A stretch of 16,303 bases of DNA from DASRAU01 sp035638075 (GTDB taxonomy: Bacteria > Acidobacteriota > Polarisedimenticolia > Gp22-AA2): the NCBI GenBank assembly GCA_035638075.1, contig DASRAU010000033.1, forward strand, positions 1-16,303, read 5' to 3'. The stretch's first letter is position 1. Each line of letters begins with the position of its first letter. The notes below the pieces were generated by a model. The model had not been told where the DNA came from, ran no database searches, and saw only the letters and a program-made list of their open reading frames with translations. Made by a program: the position numbers and the translations under genes. Shown here in pieces: positions 8,214 through 16,303 of the stretch.

Positions 8214-9035
8214 GTGCGCCTCCGTGCCGGCATCCCGACGACGCTTGTCCTCATCGCGCTGATCCTGCCGCTCCTGCCGGTCGTCCCGGCGAGCGCGCCG
8301 ACCAGCACCGCCGAAGCAGCGACTCCTCAGTCCGCTGCGGCAGCACCAGGGGGCGGGGCCACCGGGCGCGCCGGGGTCGGCGTCGTGCCGGTGCCGGCCG
8401 GCACCCCCGACGGGCTCGTGACCCGCGTGTTCACGCTGCGCTACAAGTCGGTGGACGACGCCTACCTGCTGGTGTCGCCGTGGCTGACGCCGAAGGGGTC
8501 GCTCCGCGCCGCGCCGCACCAGAAGACGCTCACCATCACCGACACGCCGGACGGCGTGAAGCAGGCGGAGACGCTCATCAGCGGGTTCGACCTGCCGCCG
8601 CGTGTCGTGCAGGTGGCGGTGCAGCTCATCCTCGCCTCGGCCGAGAAGAACGCCATCGTCCCGACGCCGCCGCCGATCAAGGGCGTGGTCGACCGCCTCA
8701 ACGCGCTGTCGACGCGCTGGAGTGACTACAAGCTGGTCGGCGACGCGCGCGTCCTCGGCACCGAGGGGGAGCGCGGCACGCTCAAGGTCGGCGACGACTA
8801 CAAGGTCGATTTCCGCATCGACCAGATCGCCGACGAGAGCCGCATCATCCGCTTCAAGCCCTTCGAGCTGGCGCGCAAGGAGGCGGCCGTCGAAGGGCAG
8901 GAACGCTACCAGCCGGTCCTCAACACGGTCCTGAACCTGCGCGACTCGCAGCTGTTCATCGTCGGCGCCTCCAAGATGGAGAAGGCCGACAAGGCGCTCT
9001 TCATGACCATCACCGCGTCGCTGACGCTGCCGTAG
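8214..9035 (+). CDS. exported short secretin-like protein (NolW/N1-like domain)
   Basis: The 273-residue protein starts at GTG with AAAGGGA five bases upstream. Residues 1-28 or 1-35 look like a Sec signal peptide (basic start, Leu/Ile/Val core, then ASA and AEA cleavage candidates). Residues 69-128 (VFTLRYKSVDDAYLLVSPWL to LISGFDLPPR) follow the secretin N-domain pattern of strand, helix, then a short strand after the 'TDTP' turn. VVQVAVQLILAS at 131-142 resembles the strand that opens the next secretin segment. The end (NTVLNLRDSQLFIVGASKM) resembles a secretin pattern of exported beta strands. The length leaves no room for the usual secretin barrel. It may be a periplasmic partner of the secretin or a degenerate secretin relative. 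It lies between the anti-sigma gene and pilC in one operon. The exact function is unknown. Confidence 0.68.
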   Translation: MRLRAGIPTTLVLIALILPLLPVVPASAPTSTAEAATPQSAAAAPGGGATGRAGVGVVPVPAGTPDGLVTRVFTLRYKSVDDAYLLVSPWLTPKGSLRAAPHQKTLTITDTPDGVKQAETLISGFDLPPRVVQVAVQLILASAEKNAIVPTPPPIKGVVDRLNALSTRWSDYKLVGDARVLGTEGERGTLKVGDDYKVDFRIDQIADESRIIRFKPFELARKEAAVEGQERYQPVLNTVLNLRDSQLFIVGASKMEKADKALFMTITASLTLP

Positions 9036-9055
9036 CGGAGCGCACGCCCAATCCC

Positions 9056-10267
9056 ATGCCCGAATACGTCGCACGCCTCGGCGCCCCCGACGGCACCATC
9101 CTCGAGCGCTCGTACACCTCCGAGTCGGAGAAGACGCTGCGCAGCGAGCTGGCCGGCCAGTACCTCGTCCTCGGGGTGCGCAAGAAGCAGACGGTGGCGT
9201 CGCTCGTCCCGGGGCTCGGGGGACGGCGCGGCATCAAGATGAAGGAGTTCCTCCTGTTCAACCAGGAGCTGGCGTCGCTGCTCAAGGCGGGACTGCCGAT
9301 CGTCGCGAGCCTCGACATCCTGACCGAGCGGCGCAAGAACCCGGTCTTCAAGCAGGCGCTGCTGGAGGTCCGCGACCAGGTGCGCGGCGGGAGTTCGCTG
9401 TCGGAGGCCTTCTCGTCGCAGGGCGATCTGTTCCCGCGCATCTACTGCTCGACGCTGGCCTCGGGGGAGCGCTCGGGCGAAATCGCCTCGGTTCTCCTCC
9501 GCTACATCGGCTACCAGAAGACCGTGATGTCCACCAAGCGCAAGGTGATGGGCGCCATGATCTACCCGGCGTTCCTGTTCCTGGTGTCGATCGGCGTCAT
9601 CGGGATTCTCGTCACCTTCGTCGTGCCGAAGTTCGCCGACTTCTACAAGGACATGGGGGCCGAGCTGCCCCTCATCACCCGGGTCCTCCTCGGCCTCTCG
9701 AGCGTGATGACCACCTACTTCCCGGTGGTCGCGGCGGTCATCATCGGCTCGCTCCTGGCGTGGCGCGCCTGGTCGCGCACCGAGTCGGGGCGCTACAGCA
9801 TCGACAAGATGAAGATGCGCATCCCGGTCCTCGGCGGGCTCCTGCAGGGGTTCGCCGCCAGCCGCTTCGTGCGCACGCTCGGGACCCTCGTCGCGGGCGG
9901 CATCCCGGTGGTCACCGCGCTCGGGATCGGGGCGCGCGCCGTCGGCAACCTGGTGTTCGAGCGCGCGCTGCTCGACGTGGAGCGCAAGGTGCGCGAGGGC
10001 GGCGGGCTGTGGCAGGGGCTGGAGGACACGCATCTTTTCTCCGACATCGCCGTCGAGATGACCAAGGTCGGGGAATCGACCGGTGCTTTGGCCGAGATGC
10101 TCGTGAACGTCTCGGATTTCTACGACGAAGAGATCGACAACAAGCTGGCGACGCTGATGGCCCTGATGGAGCCGGTGATGCTCATCGGCATGGGCATCGT
10201 CGTCGCCATGATGCTGCTCGCGATGTACCTGCCGCTCCTCCGCTCGTACTCGCTGACGGGCGGTTAG
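9056..10267 (+). CDS. pilC: inner-membrane platform protein PilC/GspF
   Basis: The 403-residue polytopic protein has two T2SF domains. The first, at about 62-190, contains FNQELASLLKAGLPI, GGSSLSEAF and GERSGEI. The second, at about 270-395, contains VRTLGTLVAGGIPV and KVGESTGAL. Hydrophobic spans follow MGAMIYPAFLFLV, PVVAAVIIGSLL and MEPVMLIGMGIVVAMML near the end, the usual family topology. It forms the membrane platform that works with the PilB ATPase to extract pilins or pseudopilins. The start gives the expected short N-terminal segment (MPEYVARLGAPDG). The gene lies 20 bases after the secretin-like gene and 19 before pilB. Sequence alone does not separate PilC from GspF; the PilMNOP neighbours favour pilus nomenclature. 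Confidence 0.92.
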   Translation: MPEYVARLGAPDGTILERSYTSESEKTLRSELAGQYLVLGVRKKQTVASLVPGLGGRRGIKMKEFLLFNQELASLLKAGLPIVASLDILTERRKNPVFKQALLEVRDQVRGGSSLSEAFSSQGDLFPRIYCSTLASGERSGEIASVLLRYIGYQKTVMSTKRKVMGAMIYPAFLFLVSIGVIGILVTFVVPKFADFYKDMGAELPLITRVLLGLSSVMTTYFPVVAAVIIGSLLAWRAWSRTESGRYSIDKMKMRIPVLGGLLQGFAASRFVRTLGTLVAGGIPVVTALGIGARAVGNLVFERALLDVERKVREGGGLWQGLEDTHLFSDIAVEMTKVGESTGALAEMLVNVSDFYDEEIDNKLATLMALMEPVMLIGMGIVVAMMLLAMYLPLLRSYSLTGG

Positions 10268-10286
10268 GAGAGGACGGGAGACAGAG

Positions 10287-11933
<1,647 letters not shown>

Positions 11934-11950
11934 GCGCGACGGGAGAGACG

Positions 11951-12985
11951 ATGGGCTTGAAGGAACAACTGGAGCGGCTGCGCGTGCTGTTCGACGGCAC
12001 GTCGCTCGATTCCCCCCTCCCGCCGCCCTTCCCGCCGGCCGCCATCGAGATCGGCCCGGAGCGCGTCTCGGGCGTGCGCGTGGTGCGCGACCGGCGCAGC
12101 AAGCGCATGGTCGTGAAGGCGGCCGCGTGGCGCGACCTGCCGGCGGGCGCCGTCGAAGCGACCCTGGTGCGCCCGAACGTCAAGGACGAGGCGGCGGTCG
12201 GCACGGCGCTCGACGAGGTGCTCAAGGCGGTCGCGCCGGGAGAGCACAAGGTGTCGCTGCTCCTGCCCGACGCCGCCGCGCGCGTGGCCATCCTGACCTT
12301 TCCGTCGCTGCCGGGCACGCGGCGCGAGCTCGAGGACATGGTCCGCTTCCGCATGACCAAGGCGCTGCCGTTCAAGGCCGAGGACGCGGCGATGGACCTG
12401 ATGCCGCTCGGCGCGGCGGTCGGCTCCGGGGCGACGCCGGGGGCCGGCGCGGTCATGGCAGTCTTTCTGCACCGGCCCATCCTCGAGCAGTACGAAGGCC
12501 TGCTGACGGCGCGCGGCTACTGGCCGGGGCTGGTGGGACTCTCGACCCTCGAGCTGTTCAATCTCTACCGCGCGCTCATCTCGACGGGCACCCAGGAGCG
12601 GGATCTCATGCTCCTGAACCTGACGCACCGGGATCTCTCGCTCCTCATCGGCAGCGCCGGGAAGATCATCTTCTACCGCTGCAAGAACCTGCCGGTGGGC
12701 GAGGACGGCCTCCCCGACCTCCAGGCGGTGCGGCGCGAGATCTACACCTCGCTGGCGTTCTACCAGGAGAAGCTCCTCGGGCGCGGTCTCGGTCGCGTGT
12801 GGCTGCGCACCGCCGGCATGGACCCCCAGCCGATCGCGACGGCGGTGCGTGAAGAGGCCGGGACGAACGTCGACGTGCTCAGCCTGTCGCAGGTGCTGCA
12901 CCTCGGCGAGGCGATGGATCTCCCGGAGACCGGGTCGGCGCTCCTGGCGCCGGCGGCCGGAGCGGTGGCGGGGAGGCGCGCATGA
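11951..12985 (+). CDS. pilM: PilM-like actin-fold cytoplasmic alignment protein
   Basis: The 344-residue protein has the actin/FtsA-like PilM layout: phosphate-1-like strand AIEIGPERVSGVRV near the start, the SLLLPDAAARVAILTFPSLP segment, EDMVRFRMTKALPF, and a second half with LSTLELFNLYRAL and LLNLTHRDLSLLIG. No membrane span is seen. PilM sits in the cytoplasm and binds the N-terminal tail of PilN, linking it to the ATPase. The N-terminal 30 residues (Pro-rich PLPPPFPPA) extend beyond a typical start. ATG at 11951 follows GGGAGAGACG. The TGA overlaps the pilN ATG, so stoichiometry is probably set by coupled translation. GspL is the type II secretion analogue; the absence of a membrane span argues for PilM. 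Confidence 0.88.
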   Translation: MGLKEQLERLRVLFDGTSLDSPLPPPFPPAAIEIGPERVSGVRVVRDRRSKRMVVKAAAWRDLPAGAVEATLVRPNVKDEAAVGTALDEVLKAVAPGEHKVSLLLPDAAARVAILTFPSLPGTRRELEDMVRFRMTKALPFKAEDAAMDLMPLGAAVGSGATPGAGAVMAVFLHRPILEQYEGLLTARGYWPGLVGLSTLELFNLYRALISTGTQERDLMLLNLTHRDLSLLIGSAGKIIFYRCKNLPVGEDGLPDLQAVRREIYTSLAFYQEKLLGRGLGRVWLRTAGMDPQPIATAVREEAGTNVDVLSLSQVLHLGEAMDLPETGSALLAPAAGAVAGRRA

Positions 12986-14418
12986 AGGCGCTGCCGCTCA
13001 ACCTCGCGAGCCGCCCGTTCCGGAACAACGTCCTGGTCGGGACGTTCCTCACCGTGGTCGGGCTGTCGCTGGTGTTCGGCACCGCCTACAACCTGTACGT
13101 CTACCTGTCGTACGGCGCCTCCTACGCCACGCTGCAGCACGCCCAGGCGGAGGACCGGGCCCGCATCATCGAGCTGCAGAAGCAGGAGCGCGCGCTCGCC
13201 GACGAGATCAAGAAGCGCGACTTCAGGAGCGTCTACAACCGCGGCAAGCTCGCGAGCGAGCTCATCCGCATGAGCGCCTTCTCGTGGACGCAGCTCTTCA
13301 ACACGCTCGAGACGGTGGTGCCGCCGAACGTCGTGCTGGCGGCCATCCGGCCGAACATCACCTCCGACGGGATTGTGCTGCGCGTCGAAGGGGTGGCGAA
13401 GGATCACGGCGCGTTGCTCACCCTGGAAGAGAAGCTGCAGCAGCACGAGGCCTTCAAGCGGGTGGCGCCGATCAGCGAGCGCCGGCTCAACCCGAACCTG
13501 CCCGACATCACGTTCCTCGTGACCTGCGACTACATCCCGCCGCGGCAGGCGGCCCCGGCCGTGACGGCGTCGAACGACGGCGCCGCGGACCCGGCGACCG
13601 GTGCCGCCGCGGGTGCGTCGGATCCCGCCGGTGCGCCGAGCACGGGAGCGGCTCCAGGCGCCGTGGCGGGGATGCCGGACACGGCCGCGGCCGGACCGGC
13701 CGGTGCAGCCGGACCGGGCGGCACGAAGGCGCCGGCGAAGCCGAACGCGCTGGCCGCGGGGACCGTCGTCGGCCGTGACGGACGGCCGAAGGACACGGGT
13801 GAAAGCGTGATCGCTCCGGGAGGGCTGCTCATCGCGCAGGCGATCGCGGCTCCGGTGCCCGGGAAGGGAAACGCGAAGAAGCCCGGCCCGAAGTCCACCG
13901 CAACCACGACGGCCGGAGCCCCGGCCGGCGGAAAGACGGCGGGCGGAAAGAACGCGACGCAAAAGACGGCCTCGATTCCCGTTCCGGCGCCGCCGACGGC
14001 GCCGCAGCGCGGCTTCGCGCAGCGCAACTACGATCCGAACGACCCGCGCACGATGCCGTCGCGGCTGCAGGCGGCCGCGACGAAGCCGAAGCCCGGGCCA
14101 CCGCCGGTTGCGGCCGAGCGGCTCGACATGCCGATGACCTTCGTCGGACGGCCGGCGGGCGAGGTGTACAAGAGTCTCGCCGCGGCGCACGGTGTCCGCA
14201 TCGACCTCGACCCGACGGTCGATCCGGCGGCGCGCGTGACCGTCGACCTGAAGGGCCGCCGCCTCGAAGAGGCGCTGATGGCCCTCGCCGGCCTCCTGCA
14301 CACGCGCACGATGCACCCCGCCGAGGGCGTGTACCGCATCGTCTCGACCGAGGTGCGCGCTCCCAACGGCGACGCGCCGCCGACCGAGGAACCGATCGTC
14401 GAGGAGGCGCACCGATGA
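12982..14418 (+). CDS. pilN: PilN-like protein fused to a C-terminal STN/secretin-N0-like domain
   Basis: The 478-residue protein is more than twice the usual PilN length. Residues 1-184 form a PilN unit: a short cytoplasmic tail (LPLNLASRPFRNN), a membrane span at about 17-40, a coiled-coil stretch (ARIIELQKQERALADEIKKR), and a periplasmic fold from about 100 to 184. Residues 185-380 are an Ala/Pro/Gly/Lys/Thr-rich linker with one hydrophobic patch at about 276-292. Residues 381-456 (LDMPMTFVGRPAGEVYKSL, HGVRIDLDP, VTVDLKGRRLEEALMALAGLL, GVYRIVS) fit the STN domain found at the start of secretins and TonB transducers. The reading frame is continuous, with four-base overlaps at both ends (pilM before, pilO after), so this is one intact gene. 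PilN normally pairs with PilO and PilM; the added domain could contact PilP or the secretin. The PilN call is strong; the STN call is by pattern reading only. Confidence 0.82.
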   Translation: MKALPLNLASRPFRNNVLVGTFLTVVGLSLVFGTAYNLYVYLSYGASYATLQHAQAEDRARIIELQKQERALADEIKKRDFRSVYNRGKLASELIRMSAFSWTQLFNTLETVVPPNVVLAAIRPNITSDGIVLRVEGVAKDHGALLTLEEKLQQHEAFKRVAPISERRLNPNLPDITFLVTCDYIPPRQAAPAVTASNDGAADPATGAAAGASDPAGAPSTGAAPGAVAGMPDTAAAGPAGAAGPGGTKAPAKPNALAAGTVVGRDGRPKDTGESVIAPGGLLIAQAIAAPVPGKGNAKKPGPKSTATTTAGAPAGGKTAGGKNATQKTASIPVPAPPTAPQRGFAQRNYDPNDPRTMPSRLQAAATKPKPGPPPVAAERLDMPMTFVGRPAGEVYKSLAAAHGVRIDLDPTVDPAARVTVDLKGRRLEEALMALAGLLHTRTMHPAEGVYRIVSTEVRAPNGDAPPTEEPIVEEAHR

Positions 14419-15119
14419 GCGCGCTCCTCAAGAAGACCCCGGGCGCGCCGCCCGGCGGCGGCCGCCGGCGGCGCTTCGACCTGCGCCAGGACCTGTGGCG
14501 GGTCGCGGCCATCCTCGGCGCGCTCGTCCTGCTCAACATCGGGTTCTACCTGTTCCTCAACATGCCGCGGCTGAAGGCGCTCGACGACCTGGCGACCGGC
14601 AATGACGCCATCCGCCGCACACTCGTGGACGTCAGCCGCTCGTGCCAGTCGATGCAGGACCTGATCACCCAGTACGACGGCGAGAAGTCGCGCCTCGACA
14701 CGTTCTACACCGACCGGATCGGCACGCAGTACGAGCGCATGACCCGCATCCAGCAGGCGCTGCGGCAGATCGCCACCGAGTTCCGCGTCGACCCCGAGTC
14801 GATGGACTACAACACCAGCGAAGTGGAAGGCAGCGACCTGGTGCGCTTCCAGATCACCATCCCGCTCAACGGCGGCTACCCGAACCTGCGCCACTTCATC
14901 AACCGGGTGGAGACGGCGAAGTACCTCGCGGTCATCGACTCGATCGAGCTGGCCGGCTCGCGGGACGGCGGGGCGATGCTGAGCCTCACCATCCGCATCT
15001 CGACCTACTTCCGCGAGCCCGATCTCGACCGGCTGCTCGAGAAGGGCGAAGGGGACGCGACCCGCGCGGACGGCGTCGATCGTCCGAAGCGTCCGAAGAA
15101 GGGAGGGCCGGCGACGTGA
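14415..15119 (+). CDS. pilO: type IV pilus alignment protein PilO-like
   Basis: The 234-residue bitopic inner-membrane protein has an arginine-rich cytoplasmic tail to residue 29 and a span at about 30-48 (VAAILGALVLLNIGFYLFL). A coiled-coil region to about residue 120 (SCQSMQDLITQYDGEKSRL, RMTRIQQALRQIATEF) precedes a ferredoxin-like periplasmic domain (LVRFQITIPLNGGYPNLRHF, VETAKYLAVIDSIEL, MLSLTIRISTYF). The Lys/Arg-rich C-tail (about 205-234) is not typical and may be disordered. It should heterodimerise with PilN and carry PilP. Start and stop both overlap neighbouring genes by four bases (ATGA and GTGA). GspM is the type II secretion counterpart. Confidence 0.87.
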   Translation: MSALLKKTPGAPPGGGRRRRFDLRQDLWRVAAILGALVLLNIGFYLFLNMPRLKALDDLATGNDAIRRTLVDVSRSCQSMQDLITQYDGEKSRLDTFYTDRIGTQYERMTRIQQALRQIATEFRVDPESMDYNTSEVEGSDLVRFQITIPLNGGYPNLRHFINRVETAKYLAVIDSIELAGSRDGGAMLSLTIRISTYFREPDLDRLLEKGEGDATRADGVDRPKRPKKGGPAT

Positions 15120-15793
15120 TCCCCGAGTCCCTCATGAAGCGCAAGGAACTCGTCCTCGGGGTGCTGGTCGTGGCCCTGGCCTTCGTCGTCTGGAAGACGC
15201 TGTTCGGCGAGGGGATGCTGATGCCGGGGATCGGAGCTCCGCCCCCGCCGCGCGCCCGGGTGGACCTCGCGTCGATGAAGATCTACCCGGTGGACTGGGC
15301 GTCCCTCGACGCGCCGCGCCCGGCCTACGACCCGAACGGTCGCAACCTCTTCCAGTACGGCGTCATCCTGCCCCCGGCGCTCCCGCCGCTGACCGCGGCC
15401 GAGAAGGCGGCGATCAAGAAGGCGCAGGAGGAGGCGGAGAAGGCCCGCCTCGCGCAGGAGGAGCAGAACCGGCTCGCCATGCTTGAGGCGAACAAGCGGC
15501 AGCAGGAGGAGGCGGAGCGTCTCGCCCGCGAGAACGCCAACAAGCCGCCCCCGCCTCCGCCGGCTCCGGAGCCGCCGGCGATCACCTACAAGTTCATCGG
15601 CTACATCGGCCCGTCGAACGCCAAGGTGGCGGTTCTCTATGACGGCACCGACACGCTCTTCGTCCGCTCCGGCGAGACGCTGCCGAAGGGGATCAAGGTC
15701 CTGGAAATCGGCTACGAATCGATCAAGTTCGGCTTCACCGACCCGCAGTTCAAGGATCAATCGCGCACGTTACCGATGAGCTCCAGCTACTGA
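15116..15793 (+). CDS. pilP: PilP/GspC-like bitopic protein with HR-type domain
   Basis: The 225-residue protein starts at GTG overlapping the pilO stop (GTGA); an ATG at 15134 would drop six residues. It has a membrane span at about 12-26 (LVLGVLVVALAFVVW), no lipobox cysteine, and a segment YDPNGRNLFQYG at 71-82 resembling the (R)DPF region of PilP/GspC. A charged Ala/Glu/Lys/Gln coiled coil covers about 93-143, then a proline run. A C-terminal beta domain at about 156-210 (KFIGYIGPSNAKVAVLY, LFVRSGETLPKGIKVLEI) matches the PilP/HR fold that binds secretin N0. Classical PilP is a lipoprotein; this one is anchored like GspC. The coiled-coil insert is unusual. The pilP name is assigned by operon position; GspC is an equally fair description. 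Confidence 0.82.
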   Translation: MIPESLMKRKELVLGVLVVALAFVVWKTLFGEGMLMPGIGAPPPPRARVDLASMKIYPVDWASLDAPRPAYDPNGRNLFQYGVILPPALPPLTAAEKAAIKKAQEEAEKARLAQEEQNRLAMLEANKRQQEEAERLARENANKPPPPPPAPEPPAITYKFIGYIGPSNAKVAVLYDGTDTLFVRSGETLPKGIKVLEIGYESIKFGFTDPQFKDQSRTLPMSSSY

Positions 15794-15834
15794 TGAAGAC
15801 TCCTGAGCACCTGTTGGGTGGGCAGACGCTTCCG

Positions 15835-15840
15835 AGGAGG
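15835..15840 (+). promoter_or_regulatory. strong ribosome-binding site that decides the GTG start at 15846
   Basis: AGGAGG lies five bases before GTG at 15846 and is among the best Shine-Dalgarno matches in the window. It supports a GTG start for the last, incomplete gene. The gap 15794-15845 shows no convincing promoter or terminator, so the gene probably belongs to the pil operon. Confidence 0.75.
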
Positions 15841-15845
15841 AGATC

Positions 15846-16303
15846 GTGCACGTCTTGAATCGCACCGAACGCAGGCGGGTGGCCGCACTCGTCCTGATCC
15901 TGTTCGTGGCGCAGATGGCCTGCGCCACCAGCGGATACAACTCGGGCATGAAGGCGTACAAGAGCCGCAAGTACGACCAGGCGGTCGTCGACTTCTCGCA
16001 GGCGCTGTCCCGGAAGCCCGACAGCACCCGCTACAAGGTCGCCCTCGCCCGGGCCCGCATCGCCTCGGCCCAGGAGCACTTCCAGAAGGGGGACAAGTAC
16101 AAGAAGGCGGGGCTCCTCGAGGAGGCGATCTCCGAGTTCCAGCAGGCGGTCTACCTCGACTCGTCGCACCAGTTCGCCGCCGCCGAGCTGCAGAAGGCGG
16201 TCGCCGAGTGGCAGCGGAAGCAGGAAGAGCAGTCGTGGGACCTGGAGAAGGCGAAGAAGCGCGCCAAGGCGTCGCCGGGACGCGAGGCGCCGCGCCTGAG
16301 CCC
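15846..16303 (+). CDS. TPR-containing lipoprotein-like N-terminus, probably of the secretin PilQ/GspD; 3'-truncated
   Basis: The frame stays open from GTG at 15846 to the end of the window (152 codons), so the C-terminus is missing. Residues 1-25 form a signal sequence (Arg-rich start, VAALVLILFVAQMA) ending at Cys26. The residues before it (AQMA-Cys) make a weak but possible lipobox. Residues 30-60 (YNSGMKAYKSRKYDQAVVDF) and 85-115 (KKAGLLEEAISEFQQAVYLD) look like two TPR units, followed by a charged helix (ELQKAVAEWQRKQEEQ). From family knowledge, secretins in Acidobacteriota-like pil/gsp loci often have an N-terminal TPR region, and the position after pilP is the usual place for pilQ. A stand-alone TPR pilotin-like lipoprotein remains possible because no secretin domain is inside the window. 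Confidence 0.7.
   Translation, partial: MHVLNRTERRRVAALVLILFVAQMACATSGYNSGMKAYKSRKYDQAVVDFSQALSRKPDSTRYKVALARARIASAQEHFQKGDKYKKAGLLEEAISEFQQAVYLDSSHQFAAAELQKAVAEWQRKQEEQSWDLEKAKKRAKASPGREAPRLS

Noticed and set aside
15794..15833. Terminator hairpin between pilP and the last gene
   Set aside because: CACC/GGTG gives only a four-base stem with no U-run, so it is too weak to call.

Overview
The window is strongly GC-rich. Every gene I can support lies on the + strand, and many are packed with 4-base stop/start overlaps. The gene set (NrdR, Hsp20-Lon, ThiL, an ECF sigma factor with a zinc-finger membrane partner, then a PilC-PilB-PilM-PilN-PilO-PilP type IV pilus/type II secretion cluster ending in a TPR-bearing lipoprotein-like N-terminus) suggests a diderm bacterium. 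Acidobacteriota or a close relative is my best guess from synteny memory, not from a search. I see no insertion sequences, tRNAs, rRNAs or CRISPR, and the window looks like ordinary chromosomal backbone.

Region 1 (1-2667): the 3' part of an alpha/beta hydrolase, then a flippase-like (YbhN/UPF0104) membrane protein whose stop overlaps the start of nrdR. Region 2 (2668-5649): a good sigma70-type promoter ahead of an Hsp20 chaperone gene translationally coupled to Lon protease, a proteostasis pair. Region 3 (5650-7340): a hairpin-rich 97-base gap, thiL, then an ECF sigma factor. Region 4 (7341-7521): a 181-base gap with a hairpin and a sequence closely resembling an ECF-type promoter. Region 5 (7522-16303): nine co-directional genes with gaps of 52 bases or less, beginning with a zf-HC2 transmembrane anti-sigma-like protein and a short exported secretin-like protein. 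These are followed by the inner-membrane platform (PilC), assembly ATPase (PilB) and alignment complex (PilM, N, O, P). The last gene runs off the end of the window and probably starts the outer-membrane secretin.

The most unusual content is in region 5. The PilN-like protein is more than twice the usual length: after the PilN fold and a long Ala/Pro/Gly/Lys linker it carries a C-terminal STN/secretin-N0-like domain. A separate gene encodes an exported secretin-N1-like protein without room for a secretin barrel. PilP looks like a GspC-type bitopic membrane protein instead of a lipoprotein. Secretin-type modules therefore seem spread over several genes of one operon, and the operon may be controlled by the adjacent ECF sigma/anti-sigma pair.
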